From NCBI RefSeq assembly GCF_032921865.1, contig NZ_CP136684.1:1160501-1224500 (forward strand): a stretch of DNA of 64,000 nucleotides, in the 5' to 3' direction. The notes under the pieces were generated by a model. The model saw nothing but the letters and a program-made list of their open reading frames with translations, was not told the origin of the DNA and ran no database searches. Position 1 is the stretch's first letter. The number at the start of each line of letters is the position of its first letter. The stretch is from Thalassospira lucentensis (GTDB lineage Bacteria > Pseudomonadota > Alphaproteobacteria > Rhodospirillales > Thalassospiraceae). Of this stretch, positions 1 to 9,559 are shown piece after piece. A program made the position numbers and the translations under genes.

Positions 1-908
1 CGGAACGCCTGCCCGATACAGGCAGGTGCATTCAGTCTGATCTTTGCGCGATCACTAGAAATGATCACCAGTACAATCACGGTCGCAAGATATGGCAGCA
101 TCGACATGAATTGCGACGGCACATGCACGCCTGCACTTTGCGCATGAAGCTGCAATACCGAAATAAGCCCGAACATATAGGCACCCGCCAATAGACGACC
201 CGGACGCCATGTTGCAAACACGACAAGCGCCAACGCGATCCAGCCGCGCCCGGCGGTCATGTTTTCGGCCCACATCGGCGTATAAGACAGCGAAAGATAT
301 GCCCCGGCAAGGCCTGCCATCGCGCCGCCAAACATGGTAGCCATATAGCGGATTTTGATCACCGAATAGCCGATGGCATGCGCGGAATGATGGGAATCAC
401 CAACCGCCTTGAGGATCAGCCCCCCTCGGGTACGCGACAGGAAGAACCCAACCGCAATCACCATCACAATCGACAGATAAACCAGAAAATCCTGACCAAA
501 CAGGATTTCGCCAACCAGCGGAATATCGGTCAAAACCGGGATATTCAGCCCTGGGAGCGGTTCGATCGCAAAGCCGACAAAGCCGGAACCAACAAGGGCT
601 GAAAAACCCACCCCGAAAATGGTCAGCGCCAGACCCGTTGCGACCTGATTGGCCATCAGGGTCAGGGTCAGAAAGGCGAAGATCAGCGACATCAGCATTC
701 CGGCAACGATTGCCGCCAGAATACCCAGAATGGCCGAGCCGCTTGATGCGGTGACCGCAAAGCCGGAAATCGCGCCCACCAGCATCATGCCTTCGACACC
801 AAGGTTAAGCACCCCGGATTTTTCGGCAATCAGTTCGCCGGTCGATGCCAGCAGAAGCGGGGTCGATGCCGTAATCACGGTCAGGATCAGTGGAATGAGC
901 CAATCCAT
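1..908 (-). CDS. ABC transporter permease, nucleoside/BMP type (3' end cut by window edge)
   Basis: Inner-membrane permease of the BmpC/NupC-like branch of the branched-chain-type permease superfamily, forming a heterodimer with the permease encoded just upstream. About 302 codons are visible, and the frame is still open at position 1. The family is usually about 305 residues, so only the last few residues are missing. The N-terminal half contains the family stretch LNLGVEGMML, followed by alternating hydrophobic segments. The ATG overlaps the upstream stop as TAATG, which implies translational coupling. Its place in a unit with guaD and xanthine dehydrogenase suggests import of purine bases or nucleosides. 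The substrate-binding lipoprotein is not in the window and may lie to the left. Confidence 0.88.
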   Translation of the reverse strand, partial: MDWLIPLILTVITASTPLLLASTGELIAEKSGVLNLGVEGMMLVGAISGFAVTASSGSAILGILAAIVAGMLMSLIFAFLTLTLMANQVATGLALTIFGVGFSALVGSGFVGFAIEPLPGLNIPVLTDIPLVGEILFGQDFLVYLSIVMVIAVGFFLSRTRGGLILKAVGDSHHSAHAIGYSVIKIRYMATMFGGAMAGLAGAYLSLSYTPMWAENMTAGRGWIALALVVFATWRPGRLLAGAYMFGLISVLQLHAQSAGVHVPSQFMSMLPYLATVIVLVIISSDRAKIRLNAPACIGQAF

Positions 909-1987
909 TATGCGGCCTCCCCTTTGGCTGCCGGGGTTCCGAAACGAACCCGGTACTTGGTCAAAACATCACAGGCCAGCAGGAAGAACAGCAAAATCCC
1001 CTGAAACAGGCCGGTCACCGCATTTGGTAGCCCCAACGTAATCTGGGCCAATTCCCCACCCAGATAGGTCAGCGCCATAATCAGCCCGCCAAACAGGATA
1101 CCCAGCGGATGCAACCGCCCAAGGAAGGCAACGATAATTGCCGTAAAGCCATAACCGGGCGATATGGCAGGCTGCAACTGGCCAATCGGCCCGGCAACCT
1201 CGAACAAACCGGCAAGACCGGAAAGCGCGCCGCCCAACAACAGGGTAAACCAGACCATGCGTTTCTGACGGAACCCGACATGGCGGGCGGCCTGTGGGGC
1301 CTTACCAACCACACGCAGCTGGAACCCGATCACCGATTTCGACAGCAAAATCCAACCGGCAATCACCACCAGCACCGCAAAGGCGGTTCCAAGATGAACG
1401 CGCGTGCCGTCATAAATCACCGGCAGCAGGCCAGCATCCGGGAATGGACGGGATTCAGGGAAATTGAAACCTTCGGGGTTGCGCCACGGACCATGCACAA
1501 GGAAGCTCAGGAAAAGCGTTGCGACATAGGTCAGCATCAGGCTGGTCAGAATTTCGTTGGCATTAAATCGGGTGCGCAGAAGTGCTGGTATGCCGCCCCA
1601 GAACGCCCCGCCAATTGCCCCAAGCACAAACATTGCGGGCAACAGGAACATGCTTTCACTGTCATAAAAATAAAGCGCAAGACCACCGCCGAATATGGCG
1701 CCCATGGTCAATTGCCCCTCGGCACCGATGTTCCAGACATTGGCGCGGAACCCCATCGACAGCCCGATGGCGATGATCACAAGCGGGGTTGCCTTCACAA
1801 ACAGTTCGGAAATGCCATAGCTGTTGTTGATCGGCAGGATGAAAAATGTGTAAAGCGCATCAAACGGGTTCTTGCCCATAAAGGAAAAGATGATCCCGCC
1901 GACTATCAGCGTCATGAGAATTGCCAGAACCGGCGACAGATAGACCATCGCCTGACTATGCTGGCGACGGGGTTCAAGCCTGACCAA
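908..1987 (-). CDS. ABC transporter permease, nucleoside/BMP type
   Basis: First permease of a nucleobase/nucleoside-type ABC importer, 359 residues, resembling BmpB/NupP proteins. It has a short basic N-terminus (MVRLEPRRQHS) and then roughly eight to ten hydrophobic segments. The family-typical stretch NVWNIGAEGQLTMG lies near residue 85. The gene overlaps the ATPase gene upstream by 14 bases and the second permease downstream by a TAATG junction, so all three are one translationally coupled unit. Purine specificity is inferred from the neighbouring guanine deaminase and xanthine dehydrogenase genes; related transporters also carry nucleosides or sugars. Confidence 0.9.
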   Translation of the reverse strand: MVRLEPRRQHSQAMVYLSPVLAILMTLIVGGIIFSFMGKNPFDALYTFFILPINNSYGISELFVKATPLVIIAIGLSMGFRANVWNIGAEGQLTMGAIFGGGLALYFYDSESMFLLPAMFVLGAIGGAFWGGIPALLRTRFNANEILTSLMLTYVATLFLSFLVHGPWRNPEGFNFPESRPFPDAGLLPVIYDGTRVHLGTAFAVLVVIAGWILLSKSVIGFQLRVVGKAPQAARHVGFRQKRMVWFTLLLGGALSGLAGLFEVAGPIGQLQPAISPGYGFTAIIVAFLGRLHPLGILFGGLIMALTYLGGELAQITLGLPNAVTGLFQGILLFFLLACDVLTKYRVRFGTPAAKGEAA

Positions 1988-3602
1988 CGCGATCTCCTTC
2001 GATAAGCTCTTTCGTCTTCAGGGTTACGTCGCCATCCAGATCGTGAAGTCCCCCCATCAACAAACCGATTTCCTCGACACTGACATCGGCCATTGGCCGC
2101 GGGGCGGACATCTTGCCTTCGGACATCACCACCACCTGATCACAGATGGCGAAAATTTCGTCCAGATCCTGCGAAATCACCAGAACCGCCGTGCCCTTTG
2201 CCGCCAGATCAAGCAATGCCTGATGGATGGCACTTGCCGCACCGGCATCAACACCCCAGGTCGGCTGTGAAATCACCAGTACGCCCGGATCCTGAAGGAT
2301 TTCACGCCCGACGATAAACTTCTGAAGGTTCCCACCCGACAGGCTTCCGGCCTCGGCCGAGGCACCGGTGGTACGCACATCAAATGTCTTAATAATCTTG
2401 TCGGCAAATGTACGGGTTGGGACTTCGCGGATCAAACCACGCGCGGACAGCGCCATGCGCCGGAACGCGGTCAAAAACCCGTTTTCCGAAAGGCTCATAT
2501 CAGGAACAGCGCCATGCCCGTTGCGTTCCTCAGGCACAAAAGCCGCGCCAAGCCGACGGCGTCGGCGCGGACCAAAATGTGCAACCGGATTGCCATCAAT
2601 CTTGATGCAGTCGGGTGTGCCGATGATTTCGGTTTCACCGGCCAGTGCCTGAAACAGTTCGTTCTGGCCATTTCCGGCGACACCGGCAACGCCCATGATT
2701 TCCCCGCCCCGCACCTTCAGGCCAATCCCCTTAAGGTCGGTGCCAAACTGTTCGTCACTGATCAGTGACAGATCGGAAATATCAAGACGCACATCACCGA
2801 ATCTGCGCGTGCCGCTGCGATCGGGTGCTGTCAGTTTCTGGCCGATCATCATTTCGGCCATGGATTTCGCCGTCTCCTCGCGCGGGTCACACCCGCCGAC
2901 GACCTTGCCTCCGCGCAATACGGTTGCCTTCTGACACAGTGCTTTGACCTCGTGCAGTTTGTGGCTGATATAAAGGATTGCGCAACCTTCGTCGGCAAGA
3001 CGGCGCAATGTTTCAAACAGCTTTTCGACTTCCTGCGGTGTCAAAACCGATGTCGGCTCGTCCAGGATAAGCAGCTTGGGATTTTGCAGAAGACAGCGAA
3101 CGATTTCGATCCGCTGCCGTTCGCCAACCGAAAGTGTATAAACATGACGATCAGGATCAAGCGGCAGACCATAGGTCTTTTCGACCTCGATCACCTGCTG
3201 ACGCAGGGCAGCCATATCGCGCACGTCATTCATCGCCAGCGCAATGTTTTCCAGAACCGTCATGGTTTCGAACAGCGAGAAATGCTGGAACACCAGACCA
3301 ACACCCATTTCGCGCGCGTCATGCGGGCTATGGATCGTGACTGGCTTGCCCTCCCACAGCAATTCGCCCTGATCGGCCTGCAGCACGCCATAGATGATTT
3401 TTACAAGCGTACTTTTACCCGCACCATTTTCCCCCAGAAGGGCATGGATTTCACCAGGTTCGATACGGAAACTGATATCGTCATTTGCCAGACAGCCCGG
3501 AAAGGCCTTGGTCACACCGCGCACTTCAAGCTGCGCTGGTTTTGACCCGCCTGTCATCGCCAAGCCTGTATCTGATCCGGTATTCCCGGTCGTCGACGTC
3601 AC
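1974..3602 (-). CDS. ABC transporter ATP-binding protein with two ABC domains, nucleoside/BMP type
   Basis: Tandem ATPase that energises the two permeases downstream, about 542 residues. The first domain has Walker A GENGAGKST near residue 58 and Walker B LLILDEPT. The second has the degenerate site GVAGNGQNE and the signature LSGGNLQK. This two-domain layout is that of sugar/nucleoside ATPases (RbsA/NupA type). Start choice: GTG at 3602 has AGGGG eight bases upstream, whereas the GTG three codons earlier (3611) sits on the ribosome site itself. An ATG at 3557 is a third option. The gene follows guaD by about 77 bases on the same strand. Confidence 0.9.
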   Translation of the reverse strand: MTSTTGNTGSDTGLAMTGGSKPAQLEVRGVTKAFPGCLANDDISFRIEPGEIHALLGENGAGKSTLVKIIYGVLQADQGELLWEGKPVTIHSPHDAREMGVGLVFQHFSLFETMTVLENIALAMNDVRDMAALRQQVIEVEKTYGLPLDPDRHVYTLSVGERQRIEIVRCLLQNPKLLILDEPTSVLTPQEVEKLFETLRRLADEGCAILYISHKLHEVKALCQKATVLRGGKVVGGCDPREETAKSMAEMMIGQKLTAPDRSGTRRFGDVRLDISDLSLISDEQFGTDLKGIGLKVRGGEIMGVAGVAGNGQNELFQALAGETEIIGTPDCIKIDGNPVAHFGPRRRRRLGAAFVPEERNGHGAVPDMSLSENGFLTAFRRMALSARGLIREVPTRTFADKIIKTFDVRTTGASAEAGSLSGGNLQKFIVGREILQDPGVLVISQPTWGVDAGAASAIHQALLDLAAKGTAVLVISQDLDEIFAICDQVVVMSEGKMSAPRPMADVSVEEIGLLMGGLHDLDGDVTLKTKELIEGDRVGQA

Positions 3603-3679
3603 TGCTGCCACCCCTAAATTGCGATCCGATCACGCACACCGAAGGTATTACCCGTTCACGGTTTGCTAATCAAACGGTC

Positions 3680-4156
3680 TCAATACGCGATTTTGTCTTC
3701 TTTGGCATCCCAGGCCGCAAAGACATCACGCGCTTCCCCTAAATCCAGATGTTCGCACGGCAGGCTCCGATCCGGGATCGGTTTTGCCACTTCATCATAC
3801 AGGAATTGATCGTCAAAGCCGATTGCCGCGGCATCATCGCGGGAATTGGCATAATAGATCCGGTCAAGACGCGCCCAATAGATCGCCGAAAGGCACATCG
3901 GGCATGGCTCGCAACTGGTGTAAATCTCGCAACCGGCAAGATTGAAGGTACCAAGCTTTTCACAGGCAGCACGGATGGCGCTGACCTCTGCATGAGCGGT
4001 CGGATCGTTGCTGGATGTTACCTTGTTCCAGCCTTCGGATACGACTTCGCCGTCCTTGACAATGATTGCCCCGAACGGGCCGCCACAGCCTTCTTCCATT
4101 TTTGTCCGCGACAAATTCACGGCATGGAGCATGTGTTTATGCTTGGCATCACACAC
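3680..4156 (-). CDS. guaD: Guanine deaminase (cytidine-deaminase-like fold)
   Basis: Deaminates guanine to xanthine and so feeds xanthine dehydrogenase. It is a short, about 158-residue zinc deaminase of the Bacillus GuaD type, not the large amidohydrolase type. The zinc motifs are present: TAHAEV (His plus catalytic Glu) and EPCPMC (two Cys), and the C-terminus ends in Tyr as in that family. Start choice: a GTG at 4156 lies eight bases after GGGAG; the in-frame TTG two codons earlier is too close to that site, and a stop lies just before it. It sits between xdhC and the ABC transporter on the same strand. Confidence 0.92.
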   Translation of the reverse strand: MCDAKHKHMLHAVNLSRTKMEEGCGGPFGAIIVKDGEVVSEGWNKVTSSNDPTAHAEVSAIRAACEKLGTFNLAGCEIYTSCEPCPMCLSAIYWARLDRIYYANSRDDAAAIGFDDQFLYDEVAKPIPDRSLPCEHLDLGEARDVFAAWDAKEDKIAY

Positions 4157-4263
4157 AGCCAAATCTCCCTATATGAACTCCTGATCCGGTAAACGGATCC
4201 TCCTGATCAGGCCGCTATTGGCGCGGCCCTTTATCATTTATATGCCTTGCAATGAAGGCTTTA

Positions 4264-5298
4264 TCATCCGGCAAGGCCGTCTTGTGCGATCCTGTTCACC
4301 GGATATTGCGCCAGACGTGCTTCACGCACGGACAGCAATTGCACTGCAACCGATGCCGCAATGATTGCCGGCTGTTTGCCGGTAATGCCCTGAATTCCAA
4401 TCGGGCATGTCAAACGACCGATTTCCGTGTCACCCAACCCGCGATCCTTTAATCGCCGGACAAAGCGCGTGCGTTTGGTCTGGCTTCCGATCATGCCGAC
4501 AAAACCAAGATCATTCCGCATCAAGGCCGCCCGACAGATATCAAAGTCCTGCGCGTGGCTGTGCGTCAGGATAAGCGCGAAGGCATCGGGCGGCATGTCG
4601 CCCACCTCGTCCTCGGGCCTTTCGCTTTGATGCAGATGAAGTTTCGATGTTTCCGGCAGGGTCAGGTATTCATCACGCGAATCGATCAAATGAAGATCGA
4701 ACGGCAAGGGGGCCAGTGCCTGAACAATCGCCTGCCCGACATGCCCGGCACCAAACAGCCAAAGCGGCGCTGCCCCGTCATCAAGGCGCAGGCACAGCTT
4801 CTGCTGCCCCGCCAGATCACATAATCCTCCGCGCCCCCCGGCAAACAGGCGCTCCAATGCATCGGCATCCTGAATACTGGCCGTTTCAAGATGTTGGCTT
4901 TCGCCCATCGATAAAATCGCCCAAGCACGATGAACAGGACCGGCATTGCTTTGCGTATTTCGGATCGCTGTCGCCAACTGATGCTTTTGCATCGAGCTCA
5001 GCAGGTGAAACGCAATATCGACAGAACCGCCGCAGCATTGGCCGAGCCCTGGCCCCAACGGGAATGGAACCAGTTCCGCATCAAAATCCCGCCCCAGATT
5101 CAGGATTTCACGCGCCCGAACCGTCACCTGATGTTCCATATTGCCACCACCAACCGTCCCGACAATGTCGGCTTCACTGATCAGCATAAATGCCCCTGCC
5201 TCGCGCGGGGTGGACCCGCGAATGGCCGCCACACTGACCAGCATCACCGGATCGGATGATTGCAGCAAAGCGATATGGGCGTCGGGTGACAGGCGCAT
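4264..5298 (-). CDS. xdhC: Xanthine dehydrogenase accessory protein XdhC (molybdenum cofactor insertion)
   Basis: Chaperone that binds and sulfurates molybdenum cofactor and delivers it to the large xanthine dehydrogenase subunit. It has 344 residues. The N-terminal XdhC/CoxI domain carries GSTPREAGAFM and GTVGGGNMEH, and the C-terminal Rossmann domain begins around PLWLFGAGHVG (about residue 175). The sequence GMIGSQTKR and the later CPIGI are typical of the family. It starts five bases after the xdhB stop and is co-transcribed with it. There is a 107-base gap to guaD containing short inverted repeats but no clear terminator. Confidence 0.94.
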   Translation of the reverse strand: MRLSPDAHIALLQSSDPVMLVSVAAIRGSTPREAGAFMLISEADIVGTVGGGNMEHQVTVRAREILNLGRDFDAELVPFPLGPGLGQCCGGSVDIAFHLLSSMQKHQLATAIRNTQSNAGPVHRAWAILSMGESQHLETASIQDADALERLFAGGRGGLCDLAGQQKLCLRLDDGAAPLWLFGAGHVGQAIVQALAPLPFDLHLIDSRDEYLTLPETSKLHLHQSERPEDEVGDMPPDAFALILTHSHAQDFDICRAALMRNDLGFVGMIGSQTKRTRFVRRLKDRGLGDTEIGRLTCPIGIQGITGKQPAIIAASVAVQLLSVREARLAQYPVNRIAQDGLAG

Positions 5299-5303
5299 GA
5301 TGT

Positions 5304-7712
5304 CTATTCCCCCGCCGCCGGAATCGCATCATGACTTTGGGCAATCATGCCCTTGGCCACATTGGCGACCGCATTCAGGACGGCCTCGGGCGTTGCCGGG
5401 GCATTCAGCATCGGGATCACCTTGTAATCTCCGACCGATGCGATCGCATCAGCAATGGCACGATGCACTGAAATCGCCAGCATCAGCGGCGGTTCACCAA
5501 CAGCCTTTGATCGGTGAATGGTTTTTTCAACGTTTCTTCCGGAAGACCACAATTCAAGACGGAAATCTTCCGGTCGATCCGAGCATGCGGGAATTTTATA
5601 GGTGGATGGCGCATGCGTTCGCAAACGCCCTGCATCATCCCACCACAATTCCTCGGATGTCAGCCATCCCATGCCTTGAATAAAGCCGCCTTCGATCTGA
5701 CCACGGTCAATCGCCGGGTTCAGCGACCGGCCGACATCGTGGCTGATGTCAACGCGTGTGACCTTATATTCGCCCGTCAGGGTATCGATCATCACCTCGG
5801 AACAGGCCATGCCATAGGCAAAGTAATAGAATGGCCGACCCGACGCGGTTTCACGGTCGTAATGGATTTTCGGTGTCGCGTAATAGCCCGTCGCTGAAAG
5901 CGAAACGCGCGCCAAATAAGCCTGTTTGACCAGATCGGCAAATTCCAGCTCGGTCACACCGCCGATAATCACCCGGCCCGGAACAAACCGGACGGCGGCC
6001 TCAACCACACCATATTTTTCCGCGGCAAAAGCAATCAGGCGCGATTTGATGGTAATCGCGGCGTCGCGCGCGGCCATGCCGTTCATATCCGCGCCGCTTG
6101 ATGCCGCGGTTGCCGATGTGTTGGGAACCTTGCCAGTGTTGGTTGCCGTGATCTTGATCCGGTCGAGATCAATCTGGAATTCCTCGGCCACGACCTGGGC
6201 GACCTTGATAAACAGGCCCTGCCCCATTTCCGTCCCGCCATGGTTCAGATGCACCGATCCGTCCTGATAAATATGGATCAATGCGCCCGCCTGATTTAGG
6301 AAGGTCGTGGTAAAGGAAATGCCAAACTTGACCGGCGTGATCGAAATGCCGCGCTTGATCACCGGGCTTTGCGCATTGAACGCGTCGATTTCCTCGCGGC
6401 GCTTGCGATAGTCGCAAGATGCCAGAATATCGTTCGTCAGTTCCGCAAGGACGTTATCCTCGACCGTCATGTGATAGGGCGTCGTGTTGCGGTCGGTTGT
6501 CCCGTAATAGTTGGCGATCCGCACATCAAGCGGATCGCGGCCAATCGTCATGGCGATTTCATCGATGATCCGTTCAATCGCAACCATGCCCTGCGGCCCG
6601 CCAAAGCCGCGAAACGCGGTATTGGACACCAGATTGGTTTTGCAGCGATAGGACCGGATTTCGACATCGCCAAGGAAATAGGCATTGTCGGTATGGAACA
6701 TCGCACGATCACAGATCGCGGCCGACAGATCGGCCGAGAAACCGCAATTGGCAGCATATTGAATATCCAACCCGCAAATCCGGCCATCATCATCAAAGCC
6801 GACATCATATTCGACGATAAAGTCATGGCGTTTGCCGGTCATGACCATGTCATCATCGCGGTCCAGACGCATTTTCGCCGGGCGACCAGTTTTAACCGCA
6901 ACAATCGCCGCCAGTGCCGCCCATTGTGATGCCTGCGTTTCCTTGCCACCAAAACCACCGCCCATACGGCGCACTTCGACGGTTACCGCGTTGGCGGGAC
7001 GGCCAAGGACATTGGCGATATTGTGCTGAACCTCGGACGGATGCTGGGTCGAGCAATGCAAAAGCACGTCACCGTCTTCCTGCGGAATGGCAAAGGTGAT
7101 CTGGCCCTCAAGATAGAAATGGTCCTGCCCACCGATTTCCATCGCCCCGGACCGGCGATGTTTCGCGCGCACCAGTGCCGATTTGGCATCGCCCTGCGCC
7201 ATGACATGGGGTGGCGCGACGAATTGCTGTTTTTCCAGTGCTTCCTTGACGCTCAGGATCGCGGGTAGTTCTTCATATTCGATCTCAGCCAGCTTGACGG
7301 CATTGCGTGCCTGTTCGCGGGTTTCGGCGGCAACACAGAAAACCGGCTGACCGTAAAACTGCACAATCCCGTCGGGCAGAACCGGATCATCATGGGTATG
7401 GGCGGGTGACACGTCATTGACACCGGGCACATCATCCGCCGTCAGGACACACACCACACCGGGGGCGGATCGAACCTTTGACAGGTCCATTTTCGTGATT
7501 CTGCCATGTGCAACGGTTGCCGCACCGGGGGCCAGATGAAGAGTGCCGAACGGTTCAAGAATATCGTCAACATAAACCGCTTCGCCCGCGACATGCTTCG
7601 GACCGCTGTCATGCTTGCTGGCGGAGCGAATCCCACCCGAAAGCCCCGGTGTCGGCGCCAGAAGCTCACCCGGGTCTTTGGTATCGATGACTTTGGATGC
7701 GTTGTCAGACAT
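5304..7712 (-). CDS. xdhB: Xanthine dehydrogenase, molybdenum-binding subunit
   Basis: Catalytic molybdopterin subunit, oxidising hypoxanthine and xanthine to urate in the cytoplasm; about 802 residues. It contains the Ald_Xan_dh N-terminal hammerhead domain followed by the molybdopterin domains, with the family stretches GGGFGGKE and AFRGFGGPQG and, near the C-terminus, KAVGEPPLML, which includes the conserved glutamate region. The chosen ATG at 7712 overlaps the xdhA stop by eight bases (ATGTCTGA). An earlier in-frame ATG at 7745 would lie deep inside xdhA and is less likely. Family length matches two-subunit bacterial enzymes of the XdhAB type. Confidence 0.96.
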   Translation of the reverse strand: MSDNASKVIDTKDPGELLAPTPGLSGGIRSASKHDSGPKHVAGEAVYVDDILEPFGTLHLAPGAATVAHGRITKMDLSKVRSAPGVVCVLTADDVPGVNDVSPAHTHDDPVLPDGIVQFYGQPVFCVAAETREQARNAVKLAEIEYEELPAILSVKEALEKQQFVAPPHVMAQGDAKSALVRAKHRRSGAMEIGGQDHFYLEGQITFAIPQEDGDVLLHCSTQHPSEVQHNIANVLGRPANAVTVEVRRMGGGFGGKETQASQWAALAAIVAVKTGRPAKMRLDRDDDMVMTGKRHDFIVEYDVGFDDDGRICGLDIQYAANCGFSADLSAAICDRAMFHTDNAYFLGDVEIRSYRCKTNLVSNTAFRGFGGPQGMVAIERIIDEIAMTIGRDPLDVRIANYYGTTDRNTTPYHMTVEDNVLAELTNDILASCDYRKRREEIDAFNAQSPVIKRGISITPVKFGISFTTTFLNQAGALIHIYQDGSVHLNHGGTEMGQGLFIKVAQVVAEEFQIDLDRIKITATNTGKVPNTSATAASSGADMNGMAARDAAITIKSRLIAFAAEKYGVVEAAVRFVPGRVIIGGVTELEFADLVKQAYLARVSLSATGYYATPKIHYDRETASGRPFYYFAYGMACSEVMIDTLTGEYKVTRVDISHDVGRSLNPAIDRGQIEGGFIQGMGWLTSEELWWDDAGRLRTHAPSTYKIPACSDRPEDFRLELWSSGRNVEKTIHRSKAVGEPPLMLAISVHRAIADAIASVGDYKVIPMLNAPATPEAVLNAVANVAKGMIAQSHDAIPAAGE

Positions 7713-9198
7713 GGGCAGCCTCCCTGCCAACCAGACGGGTGGCAATTTCAGGTGCCGTTGTTTCGATAAACAGTTTGGTCAAAAGATTTTGCGCGACCAG
7801 CATGCGGTATTCCTTGGATGCCCGCATATCAGACATCGGGTCAAAATCCTTGGTCAAAGCCAGTTGCGCCGCGTTCAGACTGGCTTCGTTCCAATCCTTG
7901 CCAATCAGGGCTGCCTCACACTTTTTGGCCCGCATCGGTGTTCCGGCCATGCCACCAAATGCCGCACGGAATTCGATCACCTTGCCGCCATCAACCCGAA
8001 TGGCAAAGGCCGCAAGAACCGCCGTAATATCCTGATCAAACCGTTTGGAAATCTTGTAGGCCTTGAACTGCACCCCGGCCGCAGGCTTCGGAATGATGAT
8101 GCTTTCGACGAACTCGCCCTTGGCCCGGTCCTGCTTGCCATAGGTGATAAAGAAATCTTCAAGGGCAACTTCGCGACGGATATCGCCCATGCGCAAAACA
8201 ATCCGCGCACCCAGCGCAATCAGGGCCGGTGGTGTATCGCCAATTGGCGATCCATTGGCGATATTGCCACCAACCGTCCCCGCATTGCGGATTTGCCGTG
8301 ACCCGATCCGGCGGACCAGCTCTCCGACATCACCGGCAATCATGCCAAGTGCGTTATGGGCATCGCTATAAGTCACACCGGCACCGATAGTCAGAACACC
8401 ATCCTTTTCCCGGACCGATTTAAGATCCGCGACATCCCCGATATAAATGATCGGATCAAGCCGTTTGAGCATCTTAGTCACCCAAAGCCCGACATCCGTC
8501 CCGCCCGCCAGCACCGTCGCATCGGGATGGGCCACCAAAAGTGCGGCCAGTTCATCGCTGCTGCGGGGGGCGAAATAACGCCCCACCGGCATTTCAAGTG
8601 CCAGCATGTCGGCACCTTCGATCATCGCGGTCAATCGGGTCGCGATATCGGAACGGCGTTTTTGTTCGACCGGATCGGTTGCGCTTATGCCACCGGCCTT
8701 GCGAGCGGCTTCGATGATTGGTCCGTAACCGGTGCAACGGCAAAGGTTCCCGGCAAGGGCATCATTGATGGCACCCCGGTCATCCTCGCCCCCATCCAGC
8801 CAAAGCTGATACAGGCTCATGACAAAGCCCGGCGTACAGAAACCGCATTGCGAACCATGGGTTTCCACCATGGCCTGCTGCACCGGATGCAGGCTGCCGT
8901 CATCGGATTTAAGATGTTCAACAGCCAGAAGCTGCTTACCATCAAGGGTTGGCACAAACTGGATACAGGCATTGACCGTCCGGTAACGCATGCTGCCCTG
9001 ACTATCCGGTTCGCCCAAAATGACCGTGCAGGCACCGCAATCGCCTTCGGCACAGCCTTCTTTGGTCCCGGTCTTGCGCTCGTTTAAGCGCAGCCAGTTC
9101 AGAACCGTCATTTGCGGATCGATATCACGCAGGCTGCGTTCTTCGTTCCCGAACAGGAACCGGATATCATCGCGCGTATCAAGGGCCGGTTTGGTCAT
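7705..9198 (-). CDS. xdhA: Xanthine dehydrogenase, iron-sulfur/FAD subunit
   Basis: Electron-transfer subunit of xanthine dehydrogenase, about 497 residues. The plant-type 2Fe-2S domain has CAEGDCGAC at residues 49-57, the second 2Fe-2S domain has CGFCTPG and CRCTGYGPI, and the FAD-binding CO-dehydrogenase-flavoprotein domain follows with AGGTDVGLW and GNIANGSPIGD. This is the standard small subunit layout. The ATG at 9198 leaves a seven-base gap after uraH; a longer version from 9276 would run inside uraH and adds a sequence unlike the family. Gene order is uraH-xdhA-xdhB-xdhC-guaD. Confidence 0.96.
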   Translation of the reverse strand: MTKPALDTRDDIRFLFGNEERSLRDIDPQMTVLNWLRLNERKTGTKEGCAEGDCGACTVILGEPDSQGSMRYRTVNACIQFVPTLDGKQLLAVEHLKSDDGSLHPVQQAMVETHGSQCGFCTPGFVMSLYQLWLDGGEDDRGAINDALAGNLCRCTGYGPIIEAARKAGGISATDPVEQKRRSDIATRLTAMIEGADMLALEMPVGRYFAPRSSDELAALLVAHPDATVLAGGTDVGLWVTKMLKRLDPIIYIGDVADLKSVREKDGVLTIGAGVTYSDAHNALGMIAGDVGELVRRIGSRQIRNAGTVGGNIANGSPIGDTPPALIALGARIVLRMGDIRREVALEDFFITYGKQDRAKGEFVESIIIPKPAAGVQFKAYKISKRFDQDITAVLAAFAIRVDGGKVIEFRAAFGGMAGTPMRAKKCEAALIGKDWNEASLNAAQLALTKDFDPMSDMRASKEYRMLVAQNLLTKLFIETTAPEIATRLVGREAAHV

Positions 9199-9205
9199 GA
9201 TGGCC

Positions 9206-9559
9206 TCAGCTGCCGCGATAGATGGAATAGCCAAACGGCGAAAGCAGCAGCGGCACATGATAATGCGCCTGCGCATCTGAAATACCGAACCGGATTACAA
9301 CCTGATCAAGGAATTTCGGTTCCGGCAGATCAAGACCGATGGCATCGAAATACGCACCGGCATGAAAGACAAGCTGATACTCGCCCGGCTTGAACGAAGC
9401 ACCATCAAGCATTGGCGCATCGGTTCGCCCGTCGGCATTGGTTACGGCTTCGGCAACCAGATCATCATGGCCATCACCAAAACGGTGCAGCTCGATCCGG
9501 ATGCCGCCCGCCGGGCAACCTTTTGCCGTATCAAGAACATGGGTAGTCAGTCGTCCCAT
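9206..9559 (-). CDS. uraH: 5-Hydroxyisourate hydrolase (transthyretin-related protein)
   Basis: Hydrolyses 5-hydroxyisourate, the product of urate oxidation, to OHCU. It has 117 residues and forms a tetramer in known members. The sequence starts with LTTHVLDTAKGCPA (active-site His in the THVLD motif) and ends with the family signature YRGS. It is the first gene of the minus-strand purine unit, divergent from puuE, and is co-directional with xdhA seven bases downstream. Its product feeds UraD, encoded on the opposite strand. Confidence 0.96.
   Translation of the reverse strand: MGRLTTHVLDTAKGCPAGGIRIELHRFGDGHDDLVAEAVTNADGRTDAPMLDGASFKPGEYQLVFHAGAYFDAIGLDLPEPKFLDQVVIRFGISDAQAHYHVPLLLSPFGYSIYRGS

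Noticed and set aside
1109-2005. A 298-codon plus-strand open frame
   Set aside because: It is antisense to the ABC permease gene, which has strong family motifs; the predicted product has a shadow-like composition.
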